DNA from: Sarcomyxa edulis
Lineage: Eukaryota; Basidiomycota; Agaricomycetes; Agaricales; Mycenaceae
Reading direction: 5' to 3'
DNA length: 64,000 nucleotides
Assembly (NCBI GenBank): GCA_009761415.1
Contig: QUOL01000011.1
Location: 124,001 to 188,000, forward strand
Below are positions 47,435 to 60,300 of the stretch, in pieces (positions within the stretch are counted from its first letter, which is position 1; each line of letters opens with the position of its first letter). The translations under genes and the position numbers were made by a program. The notes beneath the pieces were generated by a model. The model was not told the origin of the DNA and did not search any database. It was given only the letters and a program-made list of their open reading frames with translations.

Positions 47435-48227
47435 TTATTTTAGCTTCCTCTTCGTTTGCTCGGTATCCATCCCCGCGTTTGCGTTGACGAGTTTCAATAC
47501 TCGAGTGGCCATATCGAGAGTCATGACCAAGGGGATGAGGAAGAATGGGATGTAGCTTGAGAGTAAAAGCAACTTTTGCTCGAACGACACGGAGATAATG
47601 CCTTCCAAGACGGTTCCTGGGGATGTTATGGGGGTATTGAGGATGATAGCGAGACATGGTAATGTGGTCGTCGTTGTGGACGCGGCGTAAATCAGCAATA
47701 GCACGTAGATGGATTGAGAGCCTGTGACAAAGTGAATCCGGTCATCCAATAATAGATCCTGAAGTCCTTCATACCTTTCCAAAGCCCTCGCATTCCCAGA
47801 AAGAAGACGGGGAACTGGAAGAGGCTGCCCCCATGTCCGACACGTTGGATGAATATCAATCGACGCGACTAAATCACGGTAACTCACGCTTCAAGGAGCA
47901 AGAAAGACTTGAACCACGTCATATTTTTCGCGATATCGTCTCCAAAGAAACCCATCACACTACCTATGAGGGGATCGTTGGACATTTGGATGTACAACGG
48001 TGGAATTTGTTGTAGGATGGATGGAAGGAAACCAGTGGGGTATATGGTCTGAAAATCTACGAGAAGAGAAGCTGGGACGTGAAACTTGTTATATCAATTT
48101 CAGCTTTGCGTGTATATCAGGTGGAATGAGTATAAGTACTTGCCAGAAAGAAAATGAAGTAGATCAGGTCAAGAGGTCGTGAAGACAGCGGTGACTGGAA
48201 CCAAGATTTCACGTTAGATTTTGGCAT
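47435..48227 (-). CDS. TMEM97/EXPERA-domain membrane protein
   Basis: Four-helix ER membrane protein of the EXPERA superfamily (sigma-2 receptor/TMEM97, emopamil-binding-protein-like), with proposed roles in sterol handling. Exons are 48144-48227, 47888-48048, 47775-47824 and 47435-47721. They read SSRPLDLIYFIFFL, then PPLYIQMSNDPLIGSVMGFF, TWFKSFLLLEALFQFPVFFL, then YAASTTTTTLPCLAIIL and YIPFFLIPLVMTLDMATRV. The tail has a KxKxx-like basic end (QTKRKLK), which would fit ER retention. The first intron (48049-48143) begins GCAAGT and ends TTTCAG, a GC-AG intron. Confidence 0.87.
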
Positions 48228-48513
48228 GTAGGGTCTACGAGATTGCTTGCCTGGGTATTTCTGGTAGCCATGGGGGCAGATGGGACTTGTGGACAGATAT
48301 GGACCTTTGCGAGAGTCGGCCTGAGTCGGCAGTGGACGTCCTGGAGTGTGGCTGTGTCTTGCATTTGGCCGTGTCTAAACCAGATGCTCACGGCGATCGA
48401 ACGGCCGCTGGTACGCGTCTGATTTCTCACCATTTATAATCCAAAGTCCTTTTCACGCCGGAGAGGTCCCTCACACATCGCTTCCTACTAGCACTATATC
48501 TAGGACTGCCAGC
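48228..48513. promoter_or_regulatory. Divergent promoter, TMEM97-like / ERV1
   Basis: 286 bases between opposed starts. A TTTATAA element at about 48433 lies 80 bases upstream of the ERV1 start codon. Confidence 0.45.
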
Positions 48514-49116
48514 ATGGTAGATGCATCAGCCTCATCCTCAAAAAACACTCCTTTACCCCCGGGGATGGTCATGGGTCCAGACGGCAAACCATGCCGAGTC
48601 TGTTCCAGCGGTGCAGCATTTCGCAACTGGATTGGCAGTACTAAAAAGAATAAAAGGGATAGTCAAGCACCACTACCACTATCAGGGACGACGACTCCAA
48701 TAGCCAAAGCTGCTGCACCAGCTGCTGCGGTAGCTTCAATTGCAGCTGCAGCTGCACCTTCACCATCACCGCCAACTCAATGCCCTCCCGACAAAGATGA
48801 AATTGGCCGCGCGACATGGACGTTCCTACACACTACAGCAGCCTATTACCCCGAAAAGCCAACTCCAAATCAGCGCGTCAACATGCTAAGTCTACTCCAT
48901 GCACTGCCGTCATTGTACCCTTGCTCTTACTGCGCAAAGCATCTTGGAGAGAACCTGAAAGACTACCCTCCAGATGTCAGTGGGAGGGAGGCGTTGAGCC
49001 GGTGGTTGTGTCAGCGGCATAATGATGTGAATAAGCGGGTGGGGAAGGCGGTCTTTGATTGTGATAAAACGGATGAGAGGTGGAAGGATGGGCCGGCTGA
49101 TGGGAGCTGCGATTGA
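48514..49116 (+). CDS. ERV1: FAD-linked sulfhydryl oxidase Erv1/ALR
   Basis: Mitochondrial intermembrane-space oxidase that re-oxidises Mia40 and passes electrons to cytochrome c. The N-terminal arm has the shuttle pair in KPCRVCSSGAAF. An Ala/Pro-rich linker (about 48700-48780) follows. The FAD domain begins IGRATWTFLHTTAAYYPEKP. The active CxxC is YPCSYCAKHL and the FAD-binding HNDVNKRVGK lies between the structural cysteines (CQRHN...VFDC). The length is 200 residues. It is a single exon with no intron, which is unusual in this window. It ends DGPADGSCD at TGA. Confidence 0.95.
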   Translation: MVDASASSSKNTPLPPGMVMGPDGKPCRVCSSGAAFRNWIGSTKKNKRDSQAPLPLSGTTTPIAKAAAPAAAVASIAAAAAPSPSPPTQCPPDKDEIGRATWTFLHTTAAYYPEKPTPNQRVNMLSLLHALPSLYPCSYCAKHLGENLKDYPPDVSGREALSRWLCQRHNDVNKRVGKAVFDCDKTDERWKDGPADGSCD

Positions 49117-49603
49117 ATTCTGGGATAGGGAAACAAATGGTGCGTTACCCGAGGTATCTCTCTTGGTGAAGAATCATTCATTGGTCTATTAGTAGCTGTA
49201 GATGTATAATACAAGCCGTCGGTCTACACCGAAAGCATGGATTGCTTCAAGTTCTGCTCACAACTGAAACTTTCGTTGGCACTGAGATGGTACCATGCAG
49301 TGACTCAGTTGTGCCATCGTCCGATTTGTATCCTGGTAGCCCAACATACAGCCTGTAATTATGAGCCGTATAAGAAAGAGAAAGAATATTCATAGCACGA
49401 ACCACGTGGAAGAGGCTCCGTCGGCATTTCCTTGGCATCAGTCTTCGCTGGCCAAGTTGTCCAGTTGCAAACTTGTTCCATTTATAACTCATACCCTTTT
49501 CTCTCTCTTTGTAACAGCGCTCTATAGCTGCCAGTCACAGGCGGTGCCTCTCTTTACTAATTCAGCACCTCAACGTTCATATCCTCTTAGTACTGATCTA
49601 CGG
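49117..49603 (+). promoter_or_regulatory. Spacer and GH47 copy 2 promoter
   Basis: The left part is the ERV1 3' region. A TTTATAA element at about 49491 lies some 113 bases before the GH47 start codon. The frame is open upstream of that ATG back to 49361, but the TATA position favours the ATG at 49604. Confidence 0.4.
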
Positions 49604-52011
<2,408 letters not shown>

Positions 52012-52761
52012 GTAACACGACTGTTGTAATAAACGAATGACATGGATAGAAACAATAAAGACGTGTATGACGTTCACGTTCCTTCGAGTTCGAATGCCAG
52101 GCATACGATCGGCTGTTCAGGAATTGCCTTTTACGGACTCTTTCGACGATATGCTGGTATGGGTCTCATATCAAGTAAAACCCAACCGTAGGAATGGGGA
52201 GATACAATCATACGAGACCCTGAAGATTACAAGCTTGGTCTGTTAGTGAAACATGATTTTCGCACTGGAATCTATGATTGAGGTCTCAAATACCACCTAT
52301 GAACAAGCTGACCTTTATTTGCAAACAAAGTGGTTTCCCGGAGGGTTGATCTTTGTGTATCTTTGTAGACCATACCCGAACTCTTCAAAGAGCACTCCAA
52401 AGTCATGTTCTCCAAGCATAGTCTCAACAGACAATCAGAGGACCTTGCATTTGGAGCTGTTCCAATACCGAAGACCAGTCACATCAGACGTTCCAAACGT
52501 GCTTGGGTGACGATATATACCCATGGCCGGGCTCGATTTGTGTTCCCAACAGACGTTGAGGACGAGGCCTCTTATAGATACACATGTCGCGTCAATCGCG
52601 TCTCATTACTGTAAGGCATACCGTATAAAGCCATAGCCACGGACACCCACTGGTCACACCCACTGGTCGACTCGCGCTTCAATGTCGAAAGATAGCTAGC
52701 CACAGCTACTTACCTGAATTCTATCAAAGTGCGGTTCGGGATTGAATATTTCTCAACTTAC
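52012..52761. other. Intergenic, no gene seen
   Basis: 3' flank of GH47 copy 2. A short tandem repeat of ACCCACTGGTC lies near 52648-52670. No coding exon is supported. Confidence 0.4.
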
Positions 52762-53090
52762 GTTCGGGAAATATACATTCTTCATTGTTACAGCGGTCCC
52801 AACTCTGATTACATTGATCGCAGTTGGTATCGGTTATTCGGAATGAGTGACCGCAGACCTCTAAATGGGCACTCATGGGTCAGAGATAAAGTTTCTCACT
52901 AAAATCAAGTGGTTCTCACCCATTTGCTACACTGGTCATATAATCGAAAGCGGCGTCGAGAGTATTTATATTCGGTATATATACATTGTCGTGGTTGGCG
53001 TTAGATACTAATTCATTACATGTCGTATGTTTGGCGATGGTGACCCGTCTAGTTGAGCAGTTCAGATCTAAAGGTCTCCCGTGCCGTCAG
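52762..53090 (-). other. Exon-like, cysteine-rich segment of unknown origin
   Basis: Two open minus-strand stretches look coding. One (about 52920-53085) reads TIAKHTTCNELVSNANHDN and then YIPNINTLDAAFDYM, and it ends at a GTGAG donor. The other (52762-52860) follows a TTTAG acceptor and reads EVCGHSFRITDTNCDQC and then NQSWDRCNNEECIF, with evenly spaced cysteines. It ends at a GTAAGT donor. With these splice sites the two are not in the same frame, and no start codon or later exon is found. It may be a gene relic, perhaps of a small cysteine-rich or LysM-like protein. Confidence 0.25.
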
Positions 53091-53128
53091 TTGCGGGAGG
53101 AGGCAGCTATAGGCCGCCAGATGAAACG

Positions 53129-54172
53129 TCACGGAGGAGTCTTTGGTGACTCAGTCGTGCCCGGTGTAGTCGATGCTGTCGTGGAGTCAGACGGGCGGGA
53201 TGCAGATGTGTCGCGTGGAGGAAATATAAAGCTGTCGGATGAAGAATTGGTGCTCATAGGTACAGGGATCACGGAGGGAATGGATGTGTGGCGCAGTGGT
53301 GGGGGTGGTGATGAAGACGGATATTGCAGATATTGATCAAAATTAGCCTCTTCAGAATCTGAATACGAGGGAGCTTCCGCAGGCCCAGAGATCGATACAC
53401 TCTCCATATCGACAGCCATAGCCGTGTTTCCCTTGTCAACTTCAGATTCAGGGTCGGGAGTTGCGGACATCCCACTTCCACTTCCGGTGGCCATCGCGTT
53501 CCCGTTTCCACCAAGAAGAGAATCCGAAGCCTCGCGGCGATTAGCTCGTTTCCTGTTCCTCTTGCGCTCCTTGTCTTTCTTTCTCACGAGATCTCTCGCG
53601 ACTTTCTTCCGCTCAAATTCATTTTCTACAACCGCGTCAATGACCTTCCCGTCTTTGATTAGTTTAGGTTTTGTAGCGGTGTTTGTACGTGCCCATTCTG
53701 GAACCTTATAAGGTTTGGGATGGGAGGTGGTAGGAGCAGAACGTATTGGAAGGGTAGCACGAAAGAGTATAACGGGTGGAGGGCTAACTGGTGGTTGGAG
53801 CTGTTGGATGAAGATGGGAGGAGTAGGTTCCGACTTTGTTGCTGTACGTGCAATGTATGGTTCATAGTAATTTGGACGTGGGGGAACGCCATATCGAGTG
53901 GGTGAGCGGTAGTAGGAAGTGGTGGCTGTGTGTGTCGGCGATAACGCATTCTGCGGGGGTGAGTTGGGTGAAGTCGAAGAAGAGGCAACATGACCAGTCA
54001 GTTGAGGTCCTGTTTGTTTATCAGGGATCGTACGTGTAGGTTGCTCTCCGGCAGGTTTACTATCAAGTAAGACAACATCGTCGTCCTCCGGTGGTCGTCG
54101 GGGTGGCTGCTGTTGCGGTTCTGGTTGAATGAGAAGGTCTGCGACGGAGATGCGTGTCCTACGAGTAGCCAT
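53129..54172 (-). CDS. Unrecognised low-complexity protein with a basic helix
   Basis: I do not recognise this protein. It is a single 347-residue open frame starting MATRRTRISVADLLIQPEP. The N-terminal half is Pro-, Ser- and Gln-rich. A short conserved-looking block, YKVPEWARTNTATKPKLI, is followed by a strongly basic, probably helical stretch (ERKKVARDLVRKKDKERK and RNRKRANRR) that would fit a nuclear localisation or nucleic-acid-binding region. The C-terminal third is Ser/Thr/Pro-rich and acidic in part. The frame is unbroken, unlike most genes here. It is divergent from TIM44, 187 bases away. Confidence 0.65.
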   Translation of the reverse strand: MATRRTRISVADLLIQPEPQQQPPRRPPEDDDVVLLDSKPAGEQPTRTIPDKQTGPQLTGHVASSSTSPNSPPQNALSPTHTATTSYYRSPTRYGVPPRPNYYEPYIARTATKSEPTPPIFIQQLQPPVSPPPVILFRATLPIRSAPTTSHPKPYKVPEWARTNTATKPKLIKDGKVIDAVVENEFERKKVARDLVRKKDKERKRNRKRANRREASDSLLGGNGNAMATGSGSGMSATPDPESEVDKGNTAMAVDMESVSISGPAEAPSYSDSEEANFDQYLQYPSSSPPPPLRHTSIPSVIPVPMSTNSSSDSFIFPPRDTSASRPSDSTTASTTPGTTESPKTPP

Positions 54173-54359
54173 GTTAGTACCAAGATAAAACCAAGGATAT
54201 CCTTCAGAGAATGTGTGTGGCGATGAGGAGAGGTCGAAATGCCGTTGTCCTTGTTCTTGGGCTGACCGCTAATCACACGATCACAATACGGCACGCGCAC
54301 ATGGCAAATTATATTCGTTTTTTGTTCGAATTAACTTTTATTTTTCCCCATCGTCTCCA
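54173..54359. promoter_or_regulatory. Divergent promoter, unknown protein / TIM44
   Basis: 187 bases between opposed start codons. The part next to TIM44 is T-rich. No clear TATA box is seen. Confidence 0.45.
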
Positions 54360-56101
54360 ATGTTGCCGAGGCACCTCCAAAGTTTGGCTCTCAAATCGGC
54401 GGCTCGCCATCGTGCTCTCCTACTCACCCACTCTCATTATCCTCCTCCATATCGGATACAACTCACAAATGCCGCTTTATTCCATTCCTCATCTCCCCGG
54501 CAGGATCAAGTCCCAAAATCACCCTTTCAGACCTTTGTTGATGTCTTGAAGGAGGAGCTTCAGAAAAATAGAGAGCTTCAAGAAAACGTAAAACAACTCC
54601 AGGGTGATGTGGACAAGTTCCAGGATTCAGAGGCCATGAAGAGAGCCAAAGCTGCCTATGAACGCGCTAGGGTAAGTGCAATATAATGCCACTAGTGACT
54701 GATCTGAGTAACACGATATGGACTAGTTGACCTCCAGTATAAAAGAGAATCCCCGTCTACGAGCTGCAGCCGAGGAGTTGAAAAAGACTGGTGTCAAAGT
54801 CGGTGACGCCGTTTCGGAGGCTCTCAAATCCATGGAAGAGAGTGAGATCATGCGTGCTGTAAGTCCACCTGTGTCTGAACTCTTGAGCCTACTCATACAA
54901 GCCTTCTGCAGATATCTAAAGCGTCAGCTGCAGTCTCTTCTACCATTGCATCGTCTACAGAACCTATTCGGAACACGGCTGCTTACAAAACACTATCGGA
55001 AACTCTAGTCGATGCACTAGATGACAGTGGTAGCGCAAAACATGCTGGATTTGAGGAAAAGGAGGCTAGGAGACAACGAAGACAAAAACGTCTAGCAAAA
55101 GCGGGCAAGGATGGTGGCCTCGGACCTGCGTCAAGTCGTGTAGTCGCCAATCCAGAGTCAGTTATCCTACGCTTATTTGGTATGCATGCCTGAACTGACT
55201 GTGGACAGAGCCGGAGCATCTGTAGTCCTACACAAGGACTCGCCGCGTCAAGAAGCGTGGAACAAACTCAAAGAAACTAATCCTGTCCTTCGACGCCTTG
55301 TCGAGCTACGCCAAGCCTTCGAAGAATCAGAAAACCCAGTTGTATCCACCGTAAGAGGTGTAACAGATACGATCGGGTCCTGGTTCGAAGAAAACGAGAC
55401 GGCCCAAGTGATGCGGTTGATGAAATCTTTGGACCCGTCGTTTAATCGGGAAAGTTTCGAGAGGGAACTTAGGGAATACATTGTTCCAGAAGTAGTTGAC
55501 GCGTACTTGTCCGCTGATCAAGAAGCTTTGAAGGCGTGGTGCGGGGAAGCAGTGAGTTTTTCTCTTCATTTTGTTTCTAAAAGATCATACCTGACACGAG
55601 CATTCAGACGTACAATGTTCTATGGGCCACCATGGAGCATTATCTTCGTCAAGGACTAATTAGCGATAGTAAAGTCCTCGATATCCGACAGGTTGACGTA
55701 CGTCCTCTCTCGTTTTCCTCCTTCTCTTCCAGCCTTCTCAATTTCTCACCCTAGGTCTCCGCTGGTAAACTCCTGGACAACAACATTCCCGTATTTGTCA
55801 TCCAATTTTCAACTCAAGAGGTCCTCATGTTCCGAAACGCTAAAACTAAGGAGATCATGGTCGGGGCTGATGATAAAGTGGAGCAGTGTACGTATTTTGC
55901 TGCTGTTACCAGGGTGGAGGAAGAGCTTGGGAATGAGCTCACAGGTGGATGGAAGGTTATCGAGGTGAGTTGCTCTGTCCTTCCATTCCGTTTCCGTTCT
56001 GTGGCTTTGTCATGATTTGCAGAGACATCTCACAGCCACAGTCACTGACTCTATGATTCTTTTCGTAGATGGCACGCAGATCTGCTCGGGCATATCTATA
56101 G
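54360..56101 (+). CDS. TIM44: Mitochondrial import inner membrane translocase subunit Tim44
   Basis: Peripheral matrix protein that ties the Hsp70 import motor to the TIM23 channel. The N-terminus (MLPRHLQSLALKSAARHRA) is rich in Arg and Leu with no acidic residue, as in a mitochondrial presequence. A coiled-coil part follows, FVDVLKEELQKNRELQENVK. The next segments are LRAAAEELKKTGVKVGDAVS and KHAGFEEKEARRQRRQKRL. The C-terminal domain reads NPVVSTVRGVTDTIGSWFEE, MRLMKSLDPSFNRESF, then MEHYLRQGLISDSKVLDIR and PVFVIQFSTQEVLMFRN. It ends ELTGGWKVIEMARRSARAYL at TAG. About six introns. Confidence 0.94.
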
Positions 56102-56992
56102 AGAAGGCATCTTCAACGTACGGATATACTTATCTATAGCTAATCACTAGCCGAACACCATTTCTTCGGTCGGATGTCTAATCACCACTCACCTCTTGGA
56201 TATCGATGATCATGATATTGGTTATACCATGAGCACAAGTCTACGAGTATTGATCAGAACATTAGTGTTGATTGTCTTGGACAGCTTCAGTTACAGGACT
56301 CTGACACGTTGACTTACCATTTTTTTGTCCAGGTTGGATCTTCCAAGCCGATCTAAACATCAAAGGCGAGATCAGGCAAAGTGGTGCGTTTAGCCGTGTC
56401 CTGTCACGTTATACAGAGTTTGACGCTCAAGCAGTACTGTAGCACAGTCCAAGATTTCGAAGTCGCGTCATCTTTCTTCCTTCTGCTATTAGTAGCAGTA
56501 AAACGTGCCCTGGCTTCGTCGCATACAAGCAGGCCCAAGAAGTATAGAAAGAATCTCATCTGGATCATCAGGGGGCGCTCACGGCTAGTCCAAGAGTCCG
56601 AGAGCCTGCTTTCGGAGACCATTTACTGACTCCGCTGACAGGATAAACTGAGCATCTGGAGGTATCACTCTTGCGTGAACGCATTTTGTATTCAAAGTGG
56701 GCGTTCCTCGAGGTACGTAGCTACATATATCTAAGCTAAATCGACCCCGCACTCAACTGAGCCATCAAGCTTCTTGAACACGCTTCATCACTTCACACAT
56801 TGAAGCCATGAATGGCCCATGCCATAGATGTAATGTTGCTGGTCTAAACCCGCACTCATGCCGAACAACGTTGCGGACCTTTCTCCAGGAAGGGCATAAT
56901 CCCCGGCATCATTGATGTGGGCGTGACTGGTCCCTTGCTCTTCGTGCGAAGCCCTCCACTCCTCCTCTTCGAGTCTTACATCGCTGCTCAGC
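56102..56992. other. Intergenic region
   Basis: Between TIM44 and the glycosyltransferase-like gene. Open frames at 56381-56629 and 56788-57126 carry no recognisable features. No RNA gene or repeat seen. Confidence 0.4.
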
Positions 56993-58303
56993 ATGTCAAC
57001 ATATCCTCGGTTTACTAGAGTTCTCTTCCTCGCGCTGACTACTCTTTGCATCGTTGGCATTCTCCGTTCTCGAATCACTTCTGAGGCCATTGGCAGGCCG
57101 TGGTTAATTCCTTCACGTCCGACCAATCCCAGGAGACTGCATCATCTCCTTCCCATCAACCGCGACAGCGTTGGAAGTCGGTTTTGTAAAACACTGCTAT
57201 CGTCTTTCGTCCACGGGTACTCACCCATAATCCTGAACTGGGAGGCTGAAGGCGATGCCAACTATATGCAGAGGAAGAAAGTATCAGGTACGTTGCTGAT
57301 ACATCTCGATTACAATTGAGAAGATATTCATGGTGATATCGTGTCCTATTTTTAGCTGTCTATGAATTCATCATGCAAAATCTTACGGATACAAATGATA
57401 ATGACCTGATTTTCATGATGGATGCACTCGATGTTTGGTTGCAGCATTCTCCCGAAATTCTTATCAGGCGGTATGAGGAGCTTGAGGAAGATGTCGTTAT
57501 CGGAGTAGACAAAGCATGTTGGCCGAATGAATGGGATGGGGTGAAGATCGTTTTTGTTCTTCAGTATGTTACTGCGCTGATTGCCATCGTACTAGCCTGT
57601 CTGTCAGGGGGTTCCCGAATCACCTCTCCCTGTGGGCACGTTTGGGGATGATCCATCGCAGTCCGGAGAGTATGGTTCTTATCGGTAACGTGCATCTACT
57701 CACCTCAAATACATCAAAATGCCTGACGGCCAGACTAAGTACACGACCTCGGTGGGCTAACAGCGGTACGATAATTGGCACCGTCGCGTCCATGAGACTA
57801 CTCTACAAAGATTTGACGGATCAATTTGCTCAAAGTTCTCCAATGACTGATCAAGGTCAGGCCTTTGACAACTAAGTTACTTCAACCACTGTTAATTTGT
57901 CTGTTCATTTGTCTGTGTAGGTATCTTCAATGATTTCCTATTCCAAGGCCGAGTAGCCGTCGACTATTGGTTTCGCCTCTTCTGGACGAACGCCTTCGAC
58001 TTGGACTCTGGGGTCATCATGAACACGCGATATCCCCTAGATGGAATCGCGGACCCAACCATCCCTTATCATCTCCTGCCGTCACTAGTCTACCATCGAC
58101 TGACGGGAGAGGTTCCCGTGACCGTACATTTTAACGATCTGCACAAGAGTTTGATGGAGGAGTGGTGGGGTCTGTTGTGGTGGACGAAGCAGGAGCCTAG
58201 ATTTCGTGACATTGTCTTGGAACGCGTAGTAGGTCGCACAGTGACGTTTGGCCACAATGGCTCGACGGCGACGTATGATGATCTGTGTCCCGTTTCACTT
58301 TGA
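56993..58303 (+). CDS. Fungal glycosyltransferase-like type II membrane protein
   Basis: Fungal family resembling lysyl-hydroxylase/procollagen-glucosyltransferase-type transferases, with unknown acceptor. It starts MSTYPRFTRVLFLALTTLCI, a signal anchor. The catalytic part reads HHLLPINRDS, FCKTLLSSFVHGYSPIILNW and VYEFIMQNLTDTNDND, then LIFMMDALDVWLQHSPEIL, which holds a DxxD metal-type motif. Next come VIGVDKACWPNEWD, GVPESPLPVGTFGDD and RPRWANSGTIIGTV. TDQGIFNDFLFQGRVAVDYW follows. The end reads VTFGHNGSTATYDDLCPVSL. About five short introns. The family assignment rests on motif order and is less certain than for the housekeeping genes. Confidence 0.78.
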
Positions 58304-58642
58304 ATGCCACTCAGCATCACCAATTGTCAGCGCTGCCACTGGTCACATCATACTTGCTTAGCCACAACAAAGAGTGTGAACTTCAGAATCGGGTGTGCCA
58401 CACAGTGACATCACCGGGGACATGAAGTGCGAAAATGAAGATACAAGCAGTATATGCAGCATGTTCTCGGGAACTTCATCAGAATCGAAAGGACCTGCAT
58501 ATGTGGGTACTATCAGAGTGCGTCGCAAGACAATTCAGGTGAGAGAAGAGATATACATATATTACTCGAGATATTACAATACGGTTGTATCCACAGAATA
58601 GCACGAAACCGAAACCTGACACCATCCTAGCCTCTACTAGTA
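58304..58642. other. Convergent 3' spacer
   Basis: 3' regions of the glycosyltransferase-like gene and cytochrome c heme lyase. No further feature seen. Confidence 0.4.
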
Positions 58643-59547
58643 CTAGTGCGCGTCTCGTTTTGGCGCGTCCAGGTGCGATGTATGATCTCGTTCGCGATAG
58701 GCTGCCCAAGCATCTTCCGTAGCCACAGCGATACGCTCCTTCAAACTGGAGAAGCTATCAATAGCTGGGCGGACGTCCAATGAGAAAACGGGGGAACCGT
58801 CTGGTTCGGGAGGTGCGGAATAATAATCTATCACATATCGAACCTCCTCGCCGGTACCTGGTCGTCGAACGACCCAGTCATGACGGTCGAAGGGGGGTTC
58901 GTTGCTGTGAAAGAAAGACATAAGTGCGAAGTTCATGCAGTAGATCGAGAGGGATACGGCTTACTTGAAACGTTCAGGTAAAAGCCATCCCGCAAGCTGC
59001 CAAAATCTAGCTTTTGGTGACATCTCACCTGGCCGGCCTTTAAACCGGGCAAGTTGAATATCATCTTCACTGGGAATCACGAAAAGATCAGACGCAAGGG
59101 TTATAGACCAATGTGGAAGGCTATCTACCTGTACTGTCTCTTTTCCCACTTCAGCACTTCCAGCCATGCTTGCTCATTCAAGAAATTATGAATCTCGACC
59201 ATGGTCTCGACATGCTCTTCTGGCGTTTCCCATCCTTTCCTCACCAGTGCATTGTAGAATTGCTGGGGTGAAGGATACTCCCATTTAGCCGCGGGATCTC
59301 GTGGTATGGAGGACTCTGTGCGATTTGTGGGGAGTTGCACAGATTGATTTGGCGCGGTTTCTTGGGTAAGAGTGGGCATTTGGTTTAAAGGACTGAGTTT
59401 GTCATGGTCAATAGGGCATTGTGCGGGTTTGGCGGGAGCATCGTGTGGAACTGGACAGCCAGTTGCAGCGGGTTTTTCGTGGGCGATAGGACATGAAGCA
59501 GGTGATGAAGATGGACCATCCGAAGTTCGTGAAGTTGTCTGACCCAT
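58643..59547 (-). CDS. CYC3: Cytochrome c heme lyase (holocytochrome c synthase)
   Basis: Mitochondrial intermembrane-space enzyme that attaches heme to apocytochrome c or c1. The N-terminal part has three Cys-Pro heme-regulatory motifs (SCPIAH, GCPVPH, QCPIDH). The catalytic domain reads [20 protein letters not shown] and then [20 protein letters not shown] and [12 protein letters not shown]. Next are [19 protein letters not shown] and [20 protein letters not shown]. The end reads [18 protein letters not shown] and [15 protein letters not shown]. Two short introns. Whether it is specific for c or c1 (CYC3 or CYT2) cannot be decided here. Confidence 0.94.
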
Positions 59548-60112
59548 GATGAAGTAACAGATATGTAGGTTGGAGAAAACTCAGCGGAAGCGTTTTGACT
59601 TTTTCGATCCAAGTGCTCCCGGTAATTGCCGAATGCTGCTTGACCACTCTCCGTCGTCCAGTTGAGCGACAATGTCATCAATGTTAGAAATCTTCTTCGT
59701 TTCTTCCGAGTCCTGGAGAAGGTGGACGAAATAGGCAGTAGACCGTCGGGAGAGGTGAGCTCCTCAAGCTTTGGCGTGTATTCATCCTTTCTTTACCTCT
59801 AGTGAAGTCCAAACTGCAGTGCATCACTCCGACGGCCTCGAGCTGTCCAGTCAAAGTCATGCCAATCAATGCATATACTGTATGTACGGAATTGCCGCAA
59901 AACGTCACTCTATTAATTCCTTCAAGACTACATGACCCGGCGACTCTGTCCATATGGTCTTCCTGGGAGCGCATCGCAATGCGGCCGCGACTCGTCACTG
60001 CATCGTGTATACCCTTTGCGGTAATTTGAAGGGCGCTCTTCCCCGGAAAGGCTCGACCGATAATTGACAACAGCAGTCAACTAGTCACTTTCGGTGGTTC
60101 TCGTCTGTCAAA

Positions 60113-60300
60113 TCATGCACGGGCATCTCTCAAGGCGATGCGCGACGTTCTCACCTTCTCCTCGAGCCGGATCTTGTCCGTCTCATGTCGTGTCATGTTA
60201 GCTACTTCCTCCTTGCGAATCTGGGCATTCTCGATGCCATTGTCTCCGCGATTTATTCGAGAATCGAGCAGCGACCAAGAAGCGCTGATCCGGCTACCTC
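60113..60300 (-). other. Possible small minus-strand coding segment
   Basis: The frame reads SLLDSRINRGDNGIENAQIR, then KEEVANMTRHETDKIRLEEK and VRTSRIALRDARA before TGA 60113-60115. It has the high charge and helix-like rhythm of a real coding exon. A GTGAGA donor after LEEK could join it to the frame at 59684-60070. No upstream exon or start codon could be fixed and no family is recognised. Confidence 0.25.

Noticed and set aside
47435..47887. 150-codon minus-strand frame read as one exon
   Set aside because: Its N-terminal part is intron and out-of-frame sequence. The TMEM97-like gene uses only its right portion after splicing.
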